This document shows, in pieces, positions 42,178-50,802 of a DNA stretch of 64,000 bases. Origin of the DNA: CAZYJR01 sp964647905. Its GTDB lineage: Bacteria; Desulfobacterota; DSM-4660; Desulfatiglandales; HGW-15. Position 1 is the first letter of the stretch, and every line of letters starts with the position of its first letter. The translations under genes and the position numbers were made by a program. The notes beneath the pieces are model-generated. The model was given only the letters and a program-made list of their open reading frames with translations, had not been told where the DNA came from and searched no databases. The stretch is taken from the NCBI GenBank assembly GCA_964647905.1, contig CAZYJR010000015.1, forward strand, positions 1 to 64,000, read 5' to 3'.

Positions 42178-43506
42178 CTAACCTTCAATGGATGCGCAGA
42201 TGACTTCCGAGATGTCCAGGACCTGCACATCGAGATTCTCGGCTCTGACCGCCTGAGCGAAATTGTTCTTGCACCAGGGACATGAGGACACAAGCGTCTC
42301 TGCGCCTATCTCCTTGATCTCTTCCAGCCGGTGCCCCGCGGCCCATGCGGCGAACCCGGGGAAGGCTTCCTTGGTCCCCCGGCCCGCGCCGCAGCAGAAG
42401 GCGTTCTCCCGCATCCTGGGCATTTCCATGAGCTCCACGCCGGGGATGGCCTTCAGGATATCCCTGGGCTGTGCGTATACGCCGTTTGTCCCGCGCCTCC
42501 TCTTGAGTCGGGGCTCCACGCACCCCATCCAGCCCCGCTTTCCCTCGTAAGGGATCCAGGGTTCGCTCAGCCGGCTCAAACTGCAGGAGTCGTGATAGGC
42601 CAAACGGGTCTCGAAGGGCTTTTTCATCTTCAAGGCCCCGTCCTTTATCATCTCATCCACATACTCCACCAGGTGGACCACCTTGAAGCCCAGATCTTCG
42701 GTTGCAATGTCCAAGAGCCTGGGATAATCCACCTTCCACATGCGGTAGCCTTCGGCGCAGCTCGTAAGGAGGGTCTTGGCACCGGTCTTACGCACTTCCT
42801 CCACGTTTCTCCGGGCTATCTCCAGGGCCTCGTCATACATGCCCACGGAAAGGACCTTGTTGCCGCAGCACCATTCGTCAGGCATCAGCATGAAATCCGT
42901 CCCTGCGGCCTTCAGGATCTTGGCCGTGGACCGGGCTATCTCCTTGCTCACATAGGAGGCGTTGCACCCCACGAAGTAGAGCACGTCGGCCTTCTCCGCC
43001 GGGGTGATTCCCTCCGGAAGCCACTCGGTCCGCTTCTCGTGAGGGGCGCCGTACACATTGTGGTCCTTGTCTGTGTTTTCAGCGAGCTTCTTGTGGGCGG
43101 GCATCGGCCCCACGCCGTCCTTGACCGCCTTGACTCTCATGGATTCCAGGGCCAGGAGGATCTCCAGGTCCAGATTCCGCTTGCAACCGACGTCGCAGGC
43201 CCCGCACAGCGTGCATGCATAAATCACCTCCAGGGCCTTGTCGTTCCAGCCGAGCACGCCCTCGGCCATGGCATGGCCGATCCTCATCTTCCCGTAAGCA
43301 CCGTATGCGTCGAATTCGTATTTGGTCGCGCTGGGGCAACGGGTCATGAACTTGGCTCCGGGCATATACGTGTGGTCCACCCAAGTACACCCCTTGCACT
43401 TGATGCACCGGCTCATATCATATACAAAGCTCTCCATGTCCCTGATATCGAGCTTGAATTCCTCTTTAGGCTTGTAATACCTTATCGCAGGTTGCCTCGC
43501 CATCAT
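42178..43506 (-). CDS. CCG-domain Fe-S oxidoreductase
   Basis: Electron-transfer protein of 442 aa. CIKCKGCTWVDHTYMPG and CTLCGACDVGCKRN are the ferredoxin-like Cys groups; the first lacks the usual regular fourth Cys spacing, its next Cys being in TRCPS. Two CCG domains follow: GCNASYV/EWCCGN/CAEG and DSCSLSR/FCCGAGRG/CPWC. The CAEG in place of CxxC suggests the first noncubane site is altered. GGAGGGG precedes the ATG pair at 43506/43503. It lies 9 nt after the GlcD-type gene and 17 nt before the VAO-type gene, so it probably serves both flavoproteins. Confidence 0.9.
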   Translation of the reverse strand: MMARQPAIRYYKPKEEFKLDIRDMESFVYDMSRCIKCKGCTWVDHTYMPGAKFMTRCPSATKYEFDAYGAYGKMRIGHAMAEGVLGWNDKALEVIYACTLCGACDVGCKRNLDLEILLALESMRVKAVKDGVGPMPAHKKLAENTDKDHNVYGAPHEKRTEWLPEGITPAEKADVLYFVGCNASYVSKEIARSTAKILKAAGTDFMLMPDEWCCGNKVLSVGMYDEALEIARRNVEEVRKTGAKTLLTSCAEGYRMWKVDYPRLLDIATEDLGFKVVHLVEYVDEMIKDGALKMKKPFETRLAYHDSCSLSRLSEPWIPYEGKRGWMGCVEPRLKRRRGTNGVYAQPRDILKAIPGVELMEMPRMRENAFCCGAGRGTKEAFPGFAAWAAGHRLEEIKEIGAETLVSSCPWCKNNFAQAVRAENLDVQVLDISEVICASIEG

Positions 43507-43515
43507 CTCCCCTCC

Positions 43516-44985
43516 TTAGAAGCACAGATTGCCTGGATTCATAATGTTATTCGGATCAAATATCTTTTTCAGCCTCTTAAGATGACTGGCATAGGAAGCG
43601 GCCCGCTCGTAGACAATAGGGGCCAGATCGCCGTAAGGCCTGGTAACTACGCCTCCTTCATTGAGAACCTTTACTGCGGCTTCCTTGTAGAGGGCCCGAA
43701 CAGTCTCTTTCTCCTCATCATTATCAGGGTCATAGAAGAAGGTGAATTCAGGCCTGCACGCCCGGTTGTGCTCTATGGGCTGGATGTAAATGCCGATGTC
43801 ACGGATGGGATACCCGTGGCGAGCTGCCAGTTCTTCGACCACGCTCACGAAGCGGCTCGCCTTGAGCGGGCGGGTGTGGAAAAAGAGGCTCTGGCAGGCC
43901 CCTTTGACGCGGGTCTTCCAGTGCGGCACATCCGCGGGCCATGGTTTGCGCAGTATGGGGAAGATGCGGCTCCTCAACCCCGGGAATCCGGGAAGGTTCC
44001 CTTCGAGGCGGATGTCGGTGAACTCGTTCTTGATCACCTCGGCCAAGAACGCCTCTTCGTAGGCTATCTTCTCTTCCGGGCGCCGCAATAGGCCGCTGAT
44101 AACCAGGATGAGGGTCCACGGGGGCAGTGAGGCCTTGAGCTTATCGAATTTGCCCGGCCATTCCCTGGCCAGTATGGCAGCCAAGTCCACATTGTTGAGC
44201 AGCAAGACTTCCTGGCCGATCCTGCGGGGCAGGATCCGGTGGAGGAAATCGTTGGCATAGTCCAGGTCATCGATGGGAGCGAACAGGACCTTGTCGATCT
44301 TGGGGATGGACTCTATCTTCAGGTTCGTCCACGTGACCACGCCCATGGTCCCCTGCGCGCATTGAAAGAAGCGGTAGAAATCCAGACCCGGCCCCGAGGG
44401 GTTGCCTCCCTTGGATTGGCTGTCGGGATAGCCGTTTACACTCGCCGACCCCATTCTGAAGATCTCTCCGGTGGGCCAGACCACCTCCATTGCCTGAAGC
44501 GGCTCACCGTAATCATAGACCTGGTTGGTGGGCTCTTCGCGTTCCATGAAGTCCGTCAGGACCGAGCGCTCGGCAGGGGGCGTCAAGGGCATAATCACCC
44601 TGAAGCCCTCCTTTTCCAGTTCCCTGGTGAGCTTCTCCCAGGTCACACCCGCCTCGAATCTGACCCGGCGGTTGTCCGGGTCGATCTCCAAGATCTTGTC
44701 CATCCTGCACATATCAAGCACCACACCGCCTTCTTTGGGGATGGCGGCCCCGTAGAAGTGGACCTTGGAGCTGCATGGCACAACAGGGATGCTGTTTTCA
44801 TTGCAGAGCTTTATTACCTCGGAGACCTCTTCCGAGCTCTTGGGTTTGACAAGGTAATTGGGTGCTCCTGCAGGCGTGTAGCTGTAATCAGCGGCATACG
44901 CCTGCAACTGATCGGGTTCATCGGAGAAATTCTCGGCCCCGACGATTTCAGACAGTCTTGCTTTTACGTCCACGGTTACCTCCAT
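43516..44985 (-). CDS. FAD-linked oxidase, GlcD-like (third operon)
   Basis: Flavoprotein of 489 aa. The FAD domain shows PVVPCSSKVHFYGAAIPKEGG, where the usual RGxGT loop is changed to CSSKVHFYG, and FFQCAQGTMGVVTW near residue 215. The C-terminus ends LKKIFDPNNIMNPGNLCF, typical of the family. The altered FAD loop resembles the VAO-type partner encoded at 40538-42160, so the two may be related subunits. It is the first gene of the operon, downstream of a strong promoter with an overlapping palindrome. Confidence 0.88.
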   Translation of the reverse strand: MEVTVDVKARLSEIVGAENFSDEPDQLQAYAADYSYTPAGAPNYLVKPKSSEEVSEVIKLCNENSIPVVPCSSKVHFYGAAIPKEGGVVLDMCRMDKILEIDPDNRRVRFEAGVTWEKLTRELEKEGFRVIMPLTPPAERSVLTDFMEREEPTNQVYDYGEPLQAMEVVWPTGEIFRMGSASVNGYPDSQSKGGNPSGPGLDFYRFFQCAQGTMGVVTWTNLKIESIPKIDKVLFAPIDDLDYANDFLHRILPRRIGQEVLLLNNVDLAAILAREWPGKFDKLKASLPPWTLILVISGLLRRPEEKIAYEEAFLAEVIKNEFTDIRLEGNLPGFPGLRSRIFPILRKPWPADVPHWKTRVKGACQSLFFHTRPLKASRFVSVVEELAARHGYPIRDIGIYIQPIEHNRACRPEFTFFYDPDNDEEKETVRALYKEAAVKVLNEGGVVTRPYGDLAPIVYERAASYASHLKRLKKIFDPNNIMNPGNLCF

Positions 44986-45035
44986 TCTTCATCGATTTCC
45001 CTAACCACCTTATTATCCGTTAATTTATTACACCT

Positions 45036-45055
45036 ATACTTAATACATTAAGTAT
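45036..45055. promoter_or_regulatory. 20-bp palindrome over the -10 box, candidate operator
   Basis: ATACTTAATACATTAAGTAT consists of two perfect 9-bp arms around a 2-nt centre. It covers the predicted -10 box of the promoter for the operon at 40538-44985. Its size and position fit a dimeric repressor site; no regulator gene is directly adjacent. Confidence 0.65.
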
Positions 45056-45068
45056 TTTTCCCTGTCAA
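45040..45068 (-). promoter_or_regulatory. Promoter of the flavoprotein/Fe-S operon
   Basis: On the minus strand, TTGACA (45068-45063), a 17-nt spacer and TATTAA (45045-45040) form a near-consensus sigma-70-type promoter. The start codon of the first gene is 55 nt further on. The remaining intergenic sequence (44986-45181) shows no gene. Confidence 0.7.
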
Positions 45069-45181
45069 GAAAAATCCTCTCTCTTACCCATTACTTTTCA
45101 GTTAGTTATCCGCTTTCGAAGAGTATCGATTCAAGACTCCGGGCGAGCGGCCCAGGGAGACCGGCGGACGCCGGGCACAGG

Positions 45182-45919
45182 TCAGAGATCTTCCTCCACC
45201 ATGTACTGATAATTTTGAAAGCTCCTCGCAATCATGAGATCCATGGATTTGAGGTCTTTCCCCTCCTGATTGATCCTTTCGAAAATCTCGCGGACGGCGG
45301 GAATATCAAATCCTTCTATGTATATTAATGCTATTTTATAGTCTGAAAACATCCGTTGAAACTGGATGAGATTGTTTTCAATGTTTTTATTATAAGCTGA
45401 TTTTGATGAAAATCTCTTATAAAAGTCGTCTTCCCAATAAAGTCCATCCCTTAATCGTATGAATAACATCCTGTCTATATCATGTTGTCTTTTTCTGTAT
45501 TCGTCCTCAAAAAAGAATGCTCCCTCTGCGGCATCAAAATAGAGAGTATAATCAAAATAAAGGGAGTTTTTGACTTTTATCTGTTGACCGAACAAAGAAA
45601 TCAACAAGGATGTTGCCCTTTGTTGGCCGTCCAGGATATAGACCCATTGCCGCCATTTTTCAGCTTCCAGGCCGTCCTTATCATGAATCAGGCCGCCCAG
45701 TTTGCGGTGTATATTAAGATAATTGCTTGTCTTCCAGCAGAGTATGCCTCCGATGGGATAGAAGCGCTATATGCTGTTCCACAGCTTTACGATGTCTTCC
45801 GGCTCCCGTACGAACTTCCTCTGAAACGATGGGATCAACAGCCTTTCCTCAGCGAGGAGGTTTACGAAACTCCCCAGGCTTTCTTCGCCCGTACTGATGG
45901 TCCGGTGCAGGTTGGACAT
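45182..45919 (-). pseudogene. Broken DUF262 (GmrSD-like) gene: in-frame amber codon and lost C-terminus
   Basis: The frame starts at ATG 45919 with AGAGGAG upstream, 17 nt after the stop of the ligase gene. It encodes a DUF262 N-terminal domain: LLIPSFQRKFVREPEDIVKLWNSI, then TAG at 45769-45767, then RFYPIGGIL and the conserved ILDGQQRATSLL in the same frame. Intact relatives have a Tyr at this point (SI-Y-RFYPIG), so one base change made the stop. The reading frame ends at 45182 after about 245 codons, in MVEEDL, far short of the usual family length, where the sequence turns abruptly GC-rich. DUF262 proteins are nuclease-like and occur in modification-dependent restriction systems, so this is probably a decayed defence gene. 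The segment is AT-richer than its surroundings. Confidence 0.82.
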
Positions 45920-45936
45920 GGAACTCCTCTTTGAGA

Positions 45937-47544
45937 CTAAACTTTTTCTTCTTGGTTTGACCCGTAGAGTGCGGCGAGCTCCCTCTTCAGGATCTTTCCC
46001 TGGGGATTCTTGGGGAGGGATGGGACGAAGTCGCATGTCTTCGGGCACTTGTAGGCCGCCAGCCGCTCCTTGGTGAATCGTTTCACCTCCTCTTGGGTGA
46101 GGCTCGCCCCGGGTCTCAATACGATCACCGCGTGGACCCGCTCCACCCAGTAGGGGTCGGGGACGCCGATGACGGCCGCCTCCTCGACCGAGGGGTGTCC
46201 GTATAGGACCTCCTCCACCTCTCTCGGGTAGACGTTCTCCCCGCCCGTGATGATCATGTCCTTTTTTCTGTCCACTATGAAGATGTAGCCCCGCGAGTCA
46301 TGGTATGCCATGTCCCCTGTATGGAGCCAGCCGCCGGCGAACGCCTCCCTGGTATCATCCGGCCTTCGCCAGTATTCCTTCATGACCCGCTTGCTCCGGA
46401 CCACGATCTCCCCCACTTCCAGCGGGGCTAGGTCGTTGCCGTCCCGATCGATTATCCTTACCTGGACCCCCTTGCAGGGCCTCCCGCAGGAGCCCAGTAT
46501 GGACTGGTCAAGGGAGGGATCGCCGAGGTCATGCTCTTCCATGGAGAGGAAGGTTATGTCCGGGCCCGATTCCGACTGACCGTAGCACTGCATGAAGATC
46601 GGGCCGAACGCCTCTATGCCGCGCCTCAAGAGCTCCACCGGCATGGGAGAGGCCGCGTACCAGATCCGCTTGAGGCTCCCGAGATCGTAGTTGCCCTGGT
46701 CCTCGCGGCCCAGCAGGGCGACCAACTGGGTGGGGACTATATGGATGTCCGTCGCCCTCTCGCTCTGGACCGCCTCCAAGGTGGCGGCCGGATCAAAGCT
46801 CCGCTGGGGCATGATCACGTTGCACCCGCCAAGGTAGAACATGGTCCAAAAGTGGCTCCAGCCCCCGATATGGAACAGGGGCAGGACCATTACGTGCCTG
46901 TCGCCCTCCCTGGCGCCCAGCTGCACCGACTTTGTACGGCATTCGTCCAGCTTGCGGAAATGGGTGTAGAGGGCCCCTCTGGGAAGGCCGGTGGTGCCGC
47001 TGGTGTAGAATATGATAAAGGGATCGTCCTCCCCGACCCCTGAATCAGGCTCCCGGCTCCTCCCCTCGCGAAGGCACTCTTCATGGGGTATCATCCCCGG
47101 GGCCGGGCCCTCGAGGGAGATCAAGCGGGTGAGATTGGGGAGGCCGGGGCGCAAGGCCTCCACGGCGTCCCGGACCTCCGGACCTACAAAGAGCACCTTT
47201 GCCTCTGAGTAGTTTATCAAGTACTCCAGTTCGGCGGGCTGCAGCCTGGGATTGAAGGGTGAAGCGATAAATCCTCCCTTCATGGCCGCACCGTAGACGT
47301 CGCAACAATCCAGGCAATTCCAGGATAGTATCCCGATCACATCCCCCTTTACCAGGCCGAGGGAGTGGAGTGCATGAATCAGGGCGTTCACCCTGGCATT
47401 GAACTCGAGAAACGTGACCCTCTCCCGGCCGTATACAAAGGCCTCGCGGTCCGGGTGGAGGAGGGCGTTCCTGTATATCACGTCGGCATAGGTGCCCGGA
47501 TCGTACCTGCAGAGCTCTTTCATCAGGCTGGAATCAGCGGGCAT
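45937..47544 (-). CDS. Acyl-CoA synthetase (AMP-forming), set B
   Basis: ANL ligase of 535 aa, close paralogue of the set A ligase. Motifs: FIIFYTSGTTGLPRGAL, MQCYGQSESG, TGDMAYHDSRGY and NPQGKILKREL. AGGAG lies 5 nt before the ATG at 47544, which overlaps the end of the FAD-subunit gene by 11 nt, so it is the last gene of set B. It probably activates the acid handled by the set B Mo enzyme. Confidence 0.93.
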   Translation of the reverse strand: MPADSSLMKELCRYDPGTYADVIYRNALLHPDREAFVYGRERVTFLEFNARVNALIHALHSLGLVKGDVIGILSWNCLDCCDVYGAAMKGGFIASPFNPRLQPAELEYLINYSEAKVLFVGPEVRDAVEALRPGLPNLTRLISLEGPAPGMIPHEECLREGRSREPDSGVGEDDPFIIFYTSGTTGLPRGALYTHFRKLDECRTKSVQLGAREGDRHVMVLPLFHIGGWSHFWTMFYLGGCNVIMPQRSFDPAATLEAVQSERATDIHIVPTQLVALLGREDQGNYDLGSLKRIWYAASPMPVELLRRGIEAFGPIFMQCYGQSESGPDITFLSMEEHDLGDPSLDQSILGSCGRPCKGVQVRIIDRDGNDLAPLEVGEIVVRSKRVMKEYWRRPDDTREAFAGGWLHTGDMAYHDSRGYIFIVDRKKDMIITGGENVYPREVEEVLYGHPSVEEAAVIGVPDPYWVERVHAVIVLRPGASLTQEEVKRFTKERLAAYKCPKTCDFVPSLPKNPQGKILKRELAALYGSNQEEKV

Positions 47545-48529
47545 CCCCTCTCCTGTCCGAGCCCAGGAGGGCTCTTGTTATCAGTTCCTTGGCCAAATCC
47601 ACCTTGTAGCGGTTCCCGCTGAGCGGTCTGGCATCCGAGAGAGCCGCCCCGGCCGCCTCACGGGCTGTCTCTTCATTGAGGGGCCTCCCCTCCAGAACCC
47701 GCTCGGCAGCCCTCGCCCTGTAGGGTCCCGGTGAGAGGCCCCCGAGAGCTATTGCTGCGCTCTTGCATACCCCGTCTTCGGTCTCGACTACGCATGCGGC
47801 ACTGGCCACGGCAAAATCAACGGGCTCTCTCTCTCTGAACTTCAGGAAACACTGTCCGGAGCCCCTGAGCGCCTTGCCCAGGCGGATCTCTTTCACCATT
47901 TCCCCCGGCTCGAGGCTGGTACCCGAGGAGGTATACATCCCCGGCACTGACACGCTCCTGACACCCTCCGGGCCGGCAACCCGGATCTCGGCATCCAGCG
48001 CCGCCAGGGCCGTGGCCGTATCGGACGGGCAGACCGCAAAGCAGGTCTTTGCGCCCAGGATTGCGTTGTAGCGATTGTCGCCCTTGACGGCGAAGCAGGG
48101 CCCCTTGCCCTTTCGCCGGCATATCATCCGCCCGCCCAGTTGATGGGGGTAGCGGTAGTACCAGCAGCGGACATCCTGGCAGAGGTTCCCCCCGATGGTC
48201 CCCATGTTGCGCAACTGGGGGGTCCCCACCGAGCGCGCGGCCCGGGCCAGGACCCGGTAGCCGCCGGAAATCAAGGGGGACTCGGCTATCTCGGCAAGTC
48301 CGGCCGCGGCCCCTATGGTCACCCCCCTGGAGGTCTCCCTGATTGAGTCCAGGCCGGGTATGGTCTTGAGATTGATCAGGAGCCGGGGGTGGGAAGGCAG
48401 GATCCGGTCCTTCAATACCGACAGGAGATCGGTCCCGCCGGCTATGAGAACCGCCTTTCCTTGGTATTCCCGCAGGAGCCTTGTAGCCTCCTTTACCGAT
48501 CTTACATCAACGTGTTCAAAGGATCTCAT
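47534..48529 (-). CDS. Mo-hydroxylase FAD subunit with extra 4Fe-4S loop, set B
   Basis: FAD-binding subunit of 331 aa. IAGGTDLLSVLK and RNMGTIGGNLCQ are the FAD motifs. An insert follows with RC122WYYR, MIC137, GPC145 and KTC163FAVC, the arrangement of the [4Fe-4S] loop in PaoB/YagS and, with a shifted fourth ligand, in 4-hydroxybenzoyl-CoA reductase beta (where NRC replaces the NRY seen here). The extra cluster links FAD to the other centres and occurs in enzymes that need low-potential electron input or a ferredoxin-type partner. The ATG overlaps the stop of the Mo subunit as ATGA. Sets A and C lack this insert. Confidence 0.92.
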   Translation of the reverse strand: MRSFEHVDVRSVKEATRLLREYQGKAVLIAGGTDLLSVLKDRILPSHPRLLINLKTIPGLDSIRETSRGVTIGAAAGLAEIAESPLISGGYRVLARAARSVGTPQLRNMGTIGGNLCQDVRCWYYRYPHQLGGRMICRRKGKGPCFAVKGDNRYNAILGAKTCFAVCPSDTATALAALDAEIRVAGPEGVRSVSVPGMYTSSGTSLEPGEMVKEIRLGKALRGSGQCFLKFREREPVDFAVASAACVVETEDGVCKSAAIALGGLSPGPYRARAAERVLEGRPLNEETAREAAGAALSDARPLSGNRYKVDLAKELITRALLGSDRRGDAR

Positions 48530-50802
48530 GGTGCCGCCCGCTCCCCGCCTCTTGCCGCTTGAATGATTCGCTCCGGGGTCAGGGGGTACTCGCTCATGTG
48601 GACCCCAAGGGCGTTTGAGACCGCCATCAGGACGGCGCTCGGACCCGGAGAGGTGCTGATCTCGCCCACCCCCACCGCGTGCAATCGGTGAGTGGGCATG
48701 GGGGTTTCAAGGATCACGTCCCGAAAGGCCGGGAGCTCGGCAAAGGTGCGCCACTTGTAGTCGATCATGTTCAGGTTCAGTATGCGCCCGGTTGATTCGT
48801 CCAGGACCGTTTCCTCGAAGACCGCCGTATCCAGCCCGGCCGCGCCCAGACACCCGCGGAGCTGCCCCTTGAGGGAAAGAGGGTCTATGACCCGGCCCAC
48901 GTCCGTTGCCGCCAGGACCTCTACCAGGTCAATTTTCCCGGTCCCGGTATCGACCTCCACTTCCACGAAGAGCGCCAGGAAGTTGGGGATGCCGAAGTCC
49001 TCCTCGTACCTGGCCGACCCGGTGCAGGTCCTGACGATTCCGATCACCCTGCTCCAGGACAGCGACCTCCCCGGCTCCCCCCTGGCGTACACCCTCCCGT
49101 CACTGGTCTCCAGGTCTTCCTTGGCCGCCCCCAACAGGGGGGCTGCGCGTTCCAGCAGCCTTTCCCTGGCATCCCCGGCCGCAGCGATAACCGCGCTTCC
49201 CACCGCGTAGGTGCCCCTGGAGCCCACCAGCCCGAACTCAAAGGGGTTCACCAGTGTGTCGGGCGGGCCCATGCTCACCCTTTCCAAGGGGAGCCCGAGC
49301 ACTTCAGCGGCCATCTTGCAGAGGCTGCTCCTCTGCCCCATGCCGGACTCGGACACGCACGCGTGCACAACGGCCCTTCCGTCCGGGGTAAGGCGGACGT
49401 AGGCCTCGGATACGTCCTCTCCCACGTCCGCGTTGCCGTGGACCCCCACTCCCACTCCCGTCCTCTTCCCTTCCCCCGCTCCGGTGGGGGTGAGCCATCC
49501 CTTCCACTTCTTGTGCCAGCCGAAGGCCTCGGCCCCCTGATCAAGGGTCGCCGAGTAGTCCACCCCCCGGTCGACGTATCGCTTGCCGTCGCGCCAGTAG
49601 TACGCCTGGCCGGGTCTTACGTAGTTCTTCTTGAAGAACTCCACCGGATCCACCCCGGCCTCTGCCAGGGCCCGGAAGAGTACGGGCAGCAAGGCGGACT
49701 CCAGCTCCTGTCCGCCGAAGCCCCTGACCACCCCTGAGGGGCTGTGGTTTGTGACGGCGATGGTGCTCTCGAGATCCCAGTTGGGGCACCTCAGCATCAG
49801 CTGGAGCTCCCCGCAGCCCACGGCCACCTGCGCCTGGGGGATGTCCGCGGCCGCACCGGTATCAAAGAGCCAGTGACCTGATACCGCGGTCACCGTCCCG
49901 TCCTTCTTCACCCCGATCCTGCCCTTGAACCTGGACCCCGGCCTGAGGCTGAAGGCCCCGAACTGCTCCTCCTTGGTGTAGCACATCTTGACCGGGCGGC
50001 CGGCCGCCTTGGCCAGGGCGGCGGCGTAGAAGCAGGGCATGAGGGAGTAGTTCTTGGAGCCGAAGCTGCCCCCGCAGTGGGTGGAGACGGCCCGTATGTC
50101 CGGGAACCCCATGAAGGGGAGCATAACGAAGCGGTGCCATGTTGCGCTCTGCGTGGCCGACCAGATGGTGAGTCTTTCCGGGCCCTCCCACCGGGCGATG
50201 ACGCCGGGAGGCTCGAGGGGCAAGGGATTGGCAATCATCTCGTAGCGGCATGAGCCCTCGCCTATAAAGTCCGCCTCCTTGAAACCCTCAGCCGTGTCTC
50301 CCAGCGATATACCGGTCAGGCACTCGGGCCCGTAGAGGGGGAACCTCGGAGGGATCACGTTTCCCGGGAATTCCTCATAGAGCTGAGGGGCGCCTTGCTC
50401 CAAGGCCTCTTCCACGTCGTAGACCGCCCTTAGCGGTTCGTAGTCCACTCGTATGGCATCCAGCGCCTCGTCCGCGGCCCGAACACTCTCTGCCGCCACC
50501 AGGGCGACCCCGTCGCCCACGAAGCGGACCTTGCCGTCCAGGACCTTGATATGGAAAGGGGTCCCGCCCTTCCAGCCGGGGACGTTGCGGTGGGTCAGGA
50601 CCGCCTTCACCCCCGGGAGGGACTCGGCCCTGCCGGTGTCCACCTCCGCCACCCGGGCATGGGCATGGGGGCTCCTCAAGACCCTGCCGTAGAGCATGCC
50701 CTGTAGCTTTAGATCGTCAATGAACTCCGCCTTGCCGGTCACGATGGCGCGGGCGTCCTTTCGCGGTGTCCTCTTGCCTATCACTCTGTAATCCCTAGTC
50801 AT
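48526..50802 (-). CDS. Mo-hydroxylase large subunit (xanthine dehydrogenase family), set B
   Basis: Molybdenum subunit of 758 aa. It begins MTRDYRVIGKRTPRKDARAI and carries SATQSATWHRF, GGSFGSKNYS, VVRGFGGQE and the C-terminal GVGE, whose Glu matches the family's catalytic base. The start is ATG at 50802, overlapping the 2Fe-2S stop by 8 nt; a longer frame upstream lies inside that gene. Its sequence is the most divergent of the three large subunits, for example GVGE in place of GAKEAGEG, so a different substrate is likely. Confidence 0.92.
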   Translation of the reverse strand: MTRDYRVIGKRTPRKDARAIVTGKAEFIDDLKLQGMLYGRVLRSPHAHARVAEVDTGRAESLPGVKAVLTHRNVPGWKGGTPFHIKVLDGKVRFVGDGVALVAAESVRAADEALDAIRVDYEPLRAVYDVEEALEQGAPQLYEEFPGNVIPPRFPLYGPECLTGISLGDTAEGFKEADFIGEGSCRYEMIANPLPLEPPGVIARWEGPERLTIWSATQSATWHRFVMLPFMGFPDIRAVSTHCGGSFGSKNYSLMPCFYAAALAKAAGRPVKMCYTKEEQFGAFSLRPGSRFKGRIGVKKDGTVTAVSGHWLFDTGAAADIPQAQVAVGCGELQLMLRCPNWDLESTIAVTNHSPSGVVRGFGGQELESALLPVLFRALAEAGVDPVEFFKKNYVRPGQAYYWRDGKRYVDRGVDYSATLDQGAEAFGWHKKWKGWLTPTGAGEGKRTGVGVGVHGNADVGEDVSEAYVRLTPDGRAVVHACVSESGMGQRSSLCKMAAEVLGLPLERVSMGPPDTLVNPFEFGLVGSRGTYAVGSAVIAAAGDARERLLERAAPLLGAAKEDLETSDGRVYARGEPGRSLSWSRVIGIVRTCTGSARYEEDFGIPNFLALFVEVEVDTGTGKIDLVEVLAATDVGRVIDPLSLKGQLRGCLGAAGLDTAVFEETVLDESTGRILNLNMIDYKWRTFAELPAFRDVILETPMPTHRLHAVGVGEISTSPGPSAVLMAVSNALGVHMSEYPLTPERIIQAARGGERAAP

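Noticed and set aside
42331..44091. 586-codon plus-strand frame opposite the Fe-S and flavoprotein genes
   Set aside because: No domain features; it spans two well-supported minus-strand genes and their junction.
45767..45769. Amber codon in the DUF262 gene as a pyrrolysine site
   Set aside because: Relatives have Tyr at the position, which one base change explains, and the gene is also truncated at its C-terminus; a nonsense mutation is simpler.
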